A stretch of 47,300 bases of DNA. It comes from an uncultured Bacilli bacterium. Its GTDB lineage: Bacteria > Bacillota_I > Bacilli_A > RF39 > UBA660. Each line of letters begins with the position of its first letter. The first letter of the stretch is position 1. Positions 16,035 to 22,963 of this stretch are shown piece after piece. The notes under the pieces were generated by a model that searched no databases, was not told where the DNA came from, and saw only the letters and a list, made by a program, of their open reading frames with translations. The stretch lies in NCBI GenBank assembly GCA_944358525.1, contig CALVRI010000006.1:1-47300 (forward strand). Reading direction: 5' to 3'. Both the position numbers and the translations under genes were made by a program.

Positions 16035-17060
16035 ATGAAAAGATGTTTAAAATACTTATTTTTTTGTTTTTTTGTTTTTACTGTTATAATTAATAGTAAT
16101 GTTAAAGCTGCTCCAAAAGCTATTGCATGTGATTATGGTATTGTGTGTACTTATTCTTTGCCTTATCTTAGTGTGACAGCTGGTGGTCATTCTTATGCAA
16201 ATGCGTATTTAGGCATATATTATCAGTGTAAAGACAATTCTAAAAAACTATCTGAATGTACTACTTTTGAGAGTGCCGCATATTCTTCCATTTTAAAATA
16301 TAATTCTCAAGGTGGAGTAGATAAGGTATCTTTTAATAATTATGATGATATATTTTATGCGACCGATACTTACAAAGATAAATTTAATTATAACGGTCAA
16401 TTTAAATGTCCAGTTATTTTTTATCATGGAAGCGGTGGAGGTACTGCTAATCCTAATGTAACTTTATATTATAATAAATCAGATGCGGGTAAAGATATAA
16501 ATGATTATAATGGTGCTACCTTAAAAGATAATGCTTGTATATCTAAAAATACAAATGTAGATTGGTCAAAACTTACAGATACTATAGATCAGGGTGCAGA
16601 AGCTTCACCGTTAGAAATGGCTGGTAGTACAGCTGATGAAGATATTCGTGGTGATTCTGAGAATCCTGAAGATCTTGGCGAAGATGCTGCTATATTAGAT
16701 GCAATAAATAAGTGGGGAAATAGTGGCGATAGTACTCGCTATAATCAAGACTCAGTTGATCCTTGTGATTTAATAAGTGATGATATACAAGATTTATTAC
16801 ATAATATATTTTTCTTTATTAGTGTTGCGGGGATAATTATTTTAGTAGCTATGACTGCTATAAGTCTAGTGAAAGTAATAACTGCTAGTGAAGATGAAGC
16901 TTTAAGAAACTTTTTTAAAGGTTTATGGAAGAGAATTATATGTTTAATTATATTGTTGATATTACCTACACTTGTGACATTTATTGTACAGCTTGTAAAT
17001 AATGTTGCACCAGGTTTAGGTATTAGAAGTGATAATCCTTTGTGTAATGTTACTGAATGA
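16035..17060 (+). CDS. Cys-rich ectodomain fused to a VirB2-like module (paralogue 1)
   Basis: The ATG at 16035 gives 341 residues with a signal peptide (MKRCLKYLFFCFFVFTVIIN... cleaved near VKA-AP); a TTG six codons upstream is less likely. The ectodomain (about residues 28-230) has several Cys (ACDYGIVCTY, YQCKD, FKCPV). Residues 242-341 form a two-helix module like the VirB2 subunits: DPCDLI before helix 1, the loop TASEDEALRNFFKGLWKR, helix 2 ending FIVQLVNN, and a last Cys in DNPLCN. I infer a pilus-tip or adhesin subunit that assembles through the shared module. The last 303 bases are nearly identical to the next gene. Confidence 0.7.
   Translation: MKRCLKYLFFCFFVFTVIINSNVKAAPKAIACDYGIVCTYSLPYLSVTAGGHSYANAYLGIYYQCKDNSKKLSECTTFESAAYSSILKYNSQGGVDKVSFNNYDDIFYATDTYKDKFNYNGQFKCPVIFYHGSGGGTANPNVTLYYNKSDAGKDINDYNGATLKDNACISKNTNVDWSKLTDTIDQGAEASPLEMAGSTADEDIRGDSENPEDLGEDAAILDAINKWGNSGDSTRYNQDSVDPCDLISDDIQDLLHNIFFFISVAGIIILVAMTAISLVKVITASEDEALRNFFKGLWKRIICLIILLILPTLVTFIVQLVNNVAPGLGIRSDNPLCNVTE
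16758..17060 (+). repeat. Direct repeat copy 1 (303 bp), 3' module of the paralogous fusions
   Basis: Matches 17914-18216 without gaps at a constant offset of 1156 bp. Encodes the VirB2-like module. The two translated copies differ at only seven of 100 residues, while the 5' ectodomains are far apart. Confidence 0.9.
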
Positions 17061-17072
17061 TAAAATATTTAT

Positions 17073-17100
17073 TTGTTATCTTGTTAATTTATGATATAAT
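17073..17100 (+). promoter_or_regulatory. Promoter of large pilin-fusion gene 2
   Basis: TTGTTA (17073-17078), 16-bp spacer, TATAAT (17095-17100) with an extended TGA. It has the same surroundings as the promoter at 15980-16007. It serves paralogue 2 and perhaps the downstream type IV genes, since no terminator is seen until 25921. Confidence 0.6.
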
Positions 17101-17130
17101 GTATATAAGGTAGAGAAGGTAGGGCATGCT

Positions 17131-18216
17131 ATGAAAAAATATGTTATATCTTTTTTAATTTTTGTTAGTGTTTTGTTTGTCAATCTAAGTAGAGTAGAGG
17201 CAACTAATAATGTAGATGGTGGAGGAAATACTAGCAGTGATGGTAATTCATGCGAGTATGGTATTATATGTAATTATGAATTTTGTGTGCGCCGCGGTCA
17301 AGCTTCTGATAAAGGGTATTTGGCTTTATCTTGTCCACAAAATAGTGGAAACGTCGTTTTATCTGTTGCATATACATGTTCTTCTTCTGGGGTTTCGTCT
17401 GCTAATTGTGATTCGTTTGTTTCGTGGGCAAAGATCGCAAGAAATAATGCAACTAGTTATGTGAATGTTAATTTTGGAAATTATGATGAAGTATTTCACA
17501 ATGCTGATTATTTAAAAGATAAATTTAAGAAGAGTGGCTCTTTTTCTTGCCCTTCTTATTATGTTTCGTTATCAGATGCTTTGGATGATGATAAATATAG
17601 TTTTAGTTTTACGAATAATGGTGGTAGATTTATTTCTCCAAATGGAACTAGTGATAAAAAATATTCTTCTCAAGAATGTATAAATAAAAATACTACTACT
17701 TCAGAAATTAATGCTAGGCTACAAGAAATTACTACTAAGAGAGCTTCTGACACTTCAATTGATCAAATTGAAGAGGAAAAAGATTTTTATAGTGGTGATT
17801 CAGATTATTCGTATATTGATTGTGAAGTTGAGGAAAATAAGGATTCAATTATTTGTTCAATACTTAATTGGGGAAATGCTTTAGGGACAACAAAATATGA
17901 TCCTAATAGTTTAGATCCTTGTGATTTAATAAATGGTCAAATACAAGCTTTATTGCATAATATATTTTTCTTTATTAGTGTTGCGGGGATAATTATTTTA
18001 GTAGTTATGACTGCTATAAGTCTAGTGAAAGTAATAACTGCTAGCGAAGATGAGGCTTTAAGAAACTTTTTTAAAGGTTTATGGAAGAGAATTATATGTT
18101 TAATTATATTGTTGATATTACCTACACTTGTGACATTTATTATACAACTTGTAAATAATGTGGCTCCAAGTTTGGGTATTAGAAGTGATAATCCTTTATG
18201 TAATGTTACTGAATAG
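17131..18216 (+). CDS. Cys-rich ectodomain fused to a VirB2-like module (paralogue 2)
   Basis: 361 residues; signal peptide MKKYVISFLIFVSVLFVNLS... cleaved near VEA-TN. The ectodomain has the same frame of Cys motifs as paralogue 1 (SCEYGIICNYEFC, YTCSSS, GSFSCPSYY, ECINKNT) and a shared NYDE/NYDD-D...KDKFK block, but most of it has diverged. From about residue 262 the VirB2-like module is almost the same as in paralogue 1. This looks like a duplicated subunit whose exposed part changes while the assembly part is held constant, by selection or gene conversion. Followed 14 bases on by the VirB6-like gene. Confidence 0.7.
   Translation: MKKYVISFLIFVSVLFVNLSRVEATNNVDGGGNTSSDGNSCEYGIICNYEFCVRRGQASDKGYLALSCPQNSGNVVLSVAYTCSSSGVSSANCDSFVSWAKIARNNATSYVNVNFGNYDEVFHNADYLKDKFKKSGSFSCPSYYVSLSDALDDDKYSFSFTNNGGRFISPNGTSDKKYSSQECINKNTTTSEINARLQEITTKRASDTSIDQIEEEKDFYSGDSDYSYIDCEVEENKDSIICSILNWGNALGTTKYDPNSLDPCDLINGQIQALLHNIFFFISVAGIIILVVMTAISLVKVITASEDEALRNFFKGLWKRIICLIILLILPTLVTFIIQLVNNVAPSLGIRSDNPLCNVTE
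17914..18216 (+). repeat. Direct repeat copy 2 (303 bp), 3' module of the paralogous fusions
   Basis: Partner of 16758-17060; same length, no gaps. Long stretches, including the region coding for ISVAGIIILV, match base for base including silent positions, which suggests recent duplication or ongoing gene conversion. Confidence 0.9.
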
Positions 18217-18230
18217 ATGGAGGTGTAATA

Positions 18231-20306
18231 ATGGAGGGTAATTGGTTTACAGATATATTAAATATGTTTTTTACCTTTCTAGATAGAATTGTCTATGGTC
18301 TTATAACCATTTTATATCAATTGTTATTATATTTGGCAAATTTAGATTTGTTTCAAATGTCTACATTAGCGGATAATCCTGATCCTACTAATGTAATTAT
18401 GAATTTTTCAAGTCGTGTGTATGCGTTACTTGGAATCTTTATGTTGTTTAAGATAAGTTTTTCAATATTACAATATATGGTAAATCCTGATGATTTTTCT
18501 GACAAGAGTAAGGGTTTTGGAAAAATGGTTACAAATACTTTGATTTCTTTGTGTTTAATTGTTGCAGTTCCATATATATTTCAATTTGCTTTTAAAGCAC
18601 AAGGTATTATTCTAGAAAGTAATTTTCTTGGACAACTCATTTTAGGTAATACTACTACAAGTGGGGAAAGTACTAGTGAAGAGTTAAAGGATATGAATCT
18701 TAATGAAGAGATGGCAGAGGATTTGCAATTTCTGGTGTATGGTTCATTTTTCTCGGTAGATAGTAGTGTAACTGATAAATGTTCTTCGGGTCCTGTTCTT
18801 GGAACTAAATCTATGGCTCAAAACGTGGGATGTTTGAATTATTTAGCTGAACGTTTTGAGAGTGTTGGCGGTGCAAATAAGTTAGGTGATTTCTTTGCTG
18901 CTGGTGGCGTTGAGAGTACTGAGAGAAGGTTTGATGCTTTTGGTGAAGTTGTAAACATTAAAACGGAAGATAATAAGTATTTATTTAAATATATGCCAGT
19001 AATATCTACAGTGGCAGGTGGATTTGTTGTTGTAATGTTACTTTCATTTTGTATAGATGTTGCTGTAAGAATTATTAAACTTGGATTTTTAGAAATAATT
19101 GCACCTATTCCTATTATTTCGTATATGGATCCAAAACAATCTGGTAAAGATGGTATGCTTGGAAGATGGGGTAGTGAATGTTTTAAAACATATTTATCAT
19201 TGTTTATTAGATTAGCTATAATATATTTTGCTTTCTTTGTGGTTGATGTTGTGGCAAATAGTGTATTAGCTGATTCTACGGAACAATTATATTTGAATGA
19301 TAATCCTCCGGAAGGACTTATGGCAGTCTTTGTTCAAGTTATGGTTATTCTAGGAGTGTTTATGTTTGCTAAAGAAGTACCTAAATTGCTTGAAAACTTA
19401 ATTCCTGGAATGAGTGGCGCAGGAAGTCTTAGTATTAATCCACTTAAGAAAATAAATGAAAGTCCACTTGCGGCAGGGGCTTTAGCATTTGGTGGAGCTG
19501 CTATTGGTGGAGCTGCTGCTAATGCAATTGCTGCGGGTAAAAATGCTTTTGATAACAGAAAGCAAATAGCTGATGATTTTCGGAATATTAAGAATGCTAA
19601 ACATATGACAAAAAGTAATAAAGCATTATCATATGCCAAGATGATAGGTGGCGGAGTTGGAAGCGCTGCCGCATCAACTGTAGCTGGTGGTGCAGGTGCA
19701 GCCTTTAGAGGGGCTTATAGTGCTGGAAAAAATAAAAATTTACTTAGTGGTATAACGACAGGAAGAGTACAAGCTGCTGAAGCTAGAGTAAACCGTGATA
19801 AAAGGCAGGAAAGAGGTTATACACCTTTCAAAAGAGCTACGGATGCTGTATGGAAATTTGCTAATGTAAAAAATAAGGCCGGCGGAATTGGACAAATGGA
19901 TGAACAAGTTAAAGAGTGGACAAGAGCAAGAGAAAATGAAATGTCTAAAGAACAATCGATACGTGATGCTCAAAGACAAGCACTTGTTAATTCAAAACAT
20001 AACGAGGCAGATATGAATAAAGCAATGTTTAATCCTTTATTGGATAAAAATGGAAAACAAATGGTTGATAAAATAACGGGACAATTATTGTGGGATAAAG
20101 ATCCTAACAAAATTAGAACTTATGAAGAATATCAACGAGATGTTTGGGATGGTAATTATTCTACTTTAATTGATGAAGATTTATATAATTCTTATTCTTC
20201 TTCAGAAAAAGATGCCCTTATTGCAGATCAAAATGCAGAAACTTATCGTAAGGCAATTAAAGAAAATCAAGATATTATGGATATTAAAGGGAAAGATGGT
20301 AAATAG
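18231..20306 (+). CDS. VirB6/TrbL-like polytopic channel protein
   Basis: 691 residues. The first 380 or so hold about six hydrophobic segments, with a conserved-looking FFTFLDRIVYGLITILYQLL start, a NPDDFSDKSKG loop, and a long Cys-containing outer loop in the middle. A C-terminal part (about 400-691) is soluble: an Ala/Gly-rich stretch (ALAFGGAAIGGAAANAIAAG) leads into a highly charged helical tail. This is the TrbL/VirB6 layout of the inner-membrane channel in Gram-positive type IV systems. It directly precedes PrgI/VirB3 and VirB4, the canonical order. Ribosome binding site ggaggtg. Confidence 0.8.
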   Translation: MEGNWFTDILNMFFTFLDRIVYGLITILYQLLLYLANLDLFQMSTLADNPDPTNVIMNFSSRVYALLGIFMLFKISFSILQYMVNPDDFSDKSKGFGKMVTNTLISLCLIVAVPYIFQFAFKAQGIILESNFLGQLILGNTTTSGESTSEELKDMNLNEEMAEDLQFLVYGSFFSVDSSVTDKCSSGPVLGTKSMAQNVGCLNYLAERFESVGGANKLGDFFAAGGVESTERRFDAFGEVVNIKTEDNKYLFKYMPVISTVAGGFVVVMLLSFCIDVAVRIIKLGFLEIIAPIPIISYMDPKQSGKDGMLGRWGSECFKTYLSLFIRLAIIYFAFFVVDVVANSVLADSTEQLYLNDNPPEGLMAVFVQVMVILGVFMFAKEVPKLLENLIPGMSGAGSLSINPLKKINESPLAAGALAFGGAAIGGAAANAIAAGKNAFDNRKQIADDFRNIKNAKHMTKSNKALSYAKMIGGGVGSAAASTVAGGAGAAFRGAYSAGKNKNLLSGITTGRVQAAEARVNRDKRQERGYTPFKRATDAVWKFANVKNKAGGIGQMDEQVKEWTRARENEMSKEQSIRDAQRQALVNSKHNEADMNKAMFNPLLDKNGKQMVDKITGQLLWDKDPNKIRTYEEYQRDVWDGNYSTLIDEDLYNSYSSSEKDALIADQNAETYRKAIKENQDIMDIKGKDGK

Positions 20307-20318
20307 TGAGGTGATTAA

Positions 20319-20645
20319 ATGAATTTCTTAATTCCTGCAAATACAAAAAAATCAATGTTGATTTTTGGTATTTTTACAACATTTGATTTGATATTATTTG
20401 GAGTTGGAATAGGAGTTACAATACTGCTTTTAATGATTGTGAGACCAAGTTCTTTACTAACGGCATGTATTGATTTGGCTCCGGCTGTTATATGTGGTTT
20501 TTTGGTACTTCCGGTACCTAATTACCACAATATTAGAGTTGTTATTCAAGAGGTATATACCTTTTATACCAAAAGACAAAGATTTATATGGAAGGGCTGG
20601 TGTGTGAAAGATGAGTACGGAGAATCGAAGCAAATATACAAATGA
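20319..20645 (+). CDS. PrgI/VirB3-like inner-membrane protein
   Basis: 108 residues: a short start (FLIPANTKKS), two adjacent transmembrane helices (about 17-42 and 48-66), then PVPNYHNIRVVIQEVYTFYTKRQRF. This is the PrgI-family layout found directly before VirB4 in Gram-positive type IV systems. Its 3' end overlaps the next coding region by 35 bases, so translation is coupled. Confidence 0.85.
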   Translation: MNFLIPANTKKSMLIFGIFTTFDLILFGVGIGVTILLLMIVRPSSLLTACIDLAPAVICGFLVLPVPNYHNIRVVIQEVYTFYTKRQRFIWKGWCVKDEYGESKQIYK

Positions 20646-21156
20646 TTTTGTACCTATAAAATCAATTACAAATGGTATTATTATTACTGATAATAATGAT
20701 AAGATTACAGGGATAAAGATTTTTCCTAGAAATATCTTTATTTTGGAACCAGATATGCAAAATATGATTATTAATAATTTGAGAAATGTTTACAATTTAA
20801 TTGATTATGAGTTTTGGATTATTGCAGCTGATAGACCTGTTGATATTACTGCTTATTTATCTAGATTACAATTACTTTATAATTCACAAACTAGTCCAGT
20901 AAAAAGAAAACTTATTATGGATGATATTAATAAAGCGAATATGTTTACTACTAATAATGTTGTTGATACTGAATTTTATTTATTATTTAAAGAGAATGAT
21001 ATGGATAAAATTCAGAAAAAGATTAGAAATTTAATTCAAGCTTTTGCTAGTGCTGGACTTAATGCTACACAAACATCGAATGATGATTTAAGAATTATTT
21101 TAGATAATTTCTTAAATGGTGGAACTACCACAACATTTGGGACGGTGATGAGTTAA
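20611..21156 (+). CDS. VirB4 N-terminal domain as a separate polypeptide
   Basis: 181 residues corresponding to the N-terminal non-ATPase domain of VirB4: YTNDFVPIKSITNGIIITDN, then WIIAADRPVDI, VDTEFYLLF, and a late DDLRIILDNFLNGG. In typical VirB4 proteins this is followed in the same chain by the ATPase part. Here a TAA stop overlaps the next ATG in TAATG (21154-21158). It begins inside the PrgI gene. The domain looks intact, so the split is more likely stable than a fresh frameshift, but a -1 shift or sequencing error is not excluded. Confidence 0.75.
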   Translation: MSTENRSKYTNDFVPIKSITNGIIITDNNDKITGIKIFPRNIFILEPDMQNMIINNLRNVYNLIDYEFWIIAADRPVDITAYLSRLQLLYNSQTSPVKRKLIMDDINKANMFTTNNVVDTEFYLLFKENDMDKIQKKIRNLIQAFASAGLNATQTSNDDLRIILDNFLNGGTTTTFGTVMS

Positions 21157-22940
21157 TGGATATAAGAACGCAGATTGCCCCTAAAGGGTTAGAATTTAAA
21201 CCTAGTAGTTTTATTACTAGTGATAAATATTGTACTATATTAACTGTTATTAGTTATCCTAAAATTATTAATCCTGGTTTTTTATCTGATTTGACAAGTA
21301 TGGCAGGAGTTAAGATGGTAATTAAACATATCCCACTTCCATTTGGTGTTATTCAGAAGATGATTAATAAAGAAATTGCTGATCAAAAAGCTCGTTATCA
21401 AGAAGAACACGATGTGACAATACAAGAAAAAATTCGTCAGGATTATGAGTCTTTGGAAGAATTTATCAAACAATTAGCAGCAAGTCAATCTAAAATTTAT
21501 GATTTTCAGTTACATCTAATGATTACGGCTGATTCTGATGAAGAATTAACTTCTAAAAAATTACAACTCAGAAGTTATTTGGAAGCTATGGATATGAGAG
21601 CAATACCTTTAAGATTTGAACAAGAAAAAGTACTTAAAAGTATGCTTCCCATTTTTCCAAAACAAGATATTGAAGATAGAATTGGTACTCCAATTCCTTC
21701 ACCAACACTTGCGGCAATGTATCCATACGTATTTGATAGTATAAAAGATCCAGGATTGTCTACTTTACTTGGTGTTGATTTTTCTGGTGGTGTTGTTTTA
21801 TTTAACCAGTTTTTATATCAAGTTCAAAAAGAACACAATAGAAATAATGCGAACATGATTATTTTAGGTACTTCTGGTAGTGGTAAATCTACAGCTGCTA
21901 AATTACTTTTAAGAAGTCATATTAGAAATGATTATAAAATAGTTGTTATTGATCCTGAGGGTGAACTTGAAGAGATGACAAGACTTTATGGTGGAGATTT
22001 CATCGATTTAGGTAAAGGTGGAGAATTTGGTATGATTAATCCACTTGAGATTATTATGGATGCTGATGAAGATGAGATGAAACAAGGTTTGGGGTATGCT
22101 GTACTTACTAGATCTTTGCAAACAGTAAAAGCATTTATGAAATATTATGATCCTTCTATTACTGAAGATGTTATAAATGTATTTAGTGAAATGGTACAAG
22201 AAACGTATAAACGTTTTGGTATTGATTTTAATACAGATTTTACTCATTTCACTTCTAAAGATTATCCTACTTTTAAAGATGTATATGCGACAGTTAGAGG
22301 AAAAATTACGGCAATGCCTGAACAAAGTAAAGAAAGAGAAATACTTGAGCAATTAGAATTGAAACTTCGTCCATTGATTGGTGAGTTAAGATTTTATTTT
22401 GATGGCAATACAACAATTTCTCCAAAGAGTAATTTTATAGTATTTAATATTAGAGAATTAATGAATACGGATACAAATATTAGAAATGCTTTATTCTTTA
22501 ATGTTTTAAAATATGCTTGGAGTTTAACTCTTGATCCTAATATTAATACAATTCTTACTGTGGATGAAGCTCACGTTCTTTTATCTGGAAATAATACTTT
22601 AGGGGCTGATTTCTTAGCTCAAGTTCAAAGACGTGCTCGTAAATACAATACAGGTACAATTATAATTACACAGCAACCTACAGATTTTAGTGATCCTATG
22701 GTTATTACACAGGGTAAAGCTATATTTGATAATGCGTCTTATTATTTAGTGATGGGACTTAGAAAACAGGCTGTTGAAGATTTATCAAAACTGATAGACT
22801 TAAATGATAATGAAAAAGAAAGTATAAAGGGATATAATCAAGGTGAAGCTTTGTTTGTATGTGGAAGTAAGAGAATGAGAATAAATGTTGTAGTTACTCA
22901 ACAAGAATTAGATTCATTTGGTTCTGGAGGAGGACTATAA
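21156..22940 (+). CDS. VirB4-type ATPase (central and C-terminal part)
   Basis: 594 residues. It begins with IAPKGLEFKPSSFITSDKYC, the linker to the VirB4 core. Walker A is GTSGSGKST (238-246), followed by VVIDPEGE (about 263-270); Walker B is TVDEAH (468-473). A later RRARKYNTGTIIITQQPTDF is the usual sensor/arginine-finger region. This hexameric motor powers type IV substrate transfer and pilus formation. Together with the preceding 181-residue piece it adds up to normal VirB4 length (775). The start is coupled to the upstream stop by TAATG. Confidence 0.93.
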   Translation: MDIRTQIAPKGLEFKPSSFITSDKYCTILTVISYPKIINPGFLSDLTSMAGVKMVIKHIPLPFGVIQKMINKEIADQKARYQEEHDVTIQEKIRQDYESLEEFIKQLAASQSKIYDFQLHLMITADSDEELTSKKLQLRSYLEAMDMRAIPLRFEQEKVLKSMLPIFPKQDIEDRIGTPIPSPTLAAMYPYVFDSIKDPGLSTLLGVDFSGGVVLFNQFLYQVQKEHNRNNANMIILGTSGSGKSTAAKLLLRSHIRNDYKIVVIDPEGELEEMTRLYGGDFIDLGKGGEFGMINPLEIIMDADEDEMKQGLGYAVLTRSLQTVKAFMKYYDPSITEDVINVFSEMVQETYKRFGIDFNTDFTHFTSKDYPTFKDVYATVRGKITAMPEQSKEREILEQLELKLRPLIGELRFYFDGNTTISPKSNFIVFNIRELMNTDTNIRNALFFNVLKYAWSLTLDPNINTILTVDEAHVLLSGNNTLGADFLAQVQRRARKYNTGTIIITQQPTDFSDPMVITQGKAIFDNASYYLVMGLRKQAVEDLSKLIDLNDNEKESIKGYNQGEALFVCGSKRMRINVVVTQQELDSFGSGGGL

Positions 22941-22963
22941 GTTAGTTAGGTGGTGATACTGGC

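Noticed and set aside
17216-17464. 82-codon plus-strand frame inside paralogue 2
   Set aside because: It is an alternate frame of the ectodomain coding region without its own start signal.
19334-19979. Minus-strand frames inside the VirB6-like gene
   Set aside because: They lie antisense to a coding region with clear membrane-protein pattern; no start signals.
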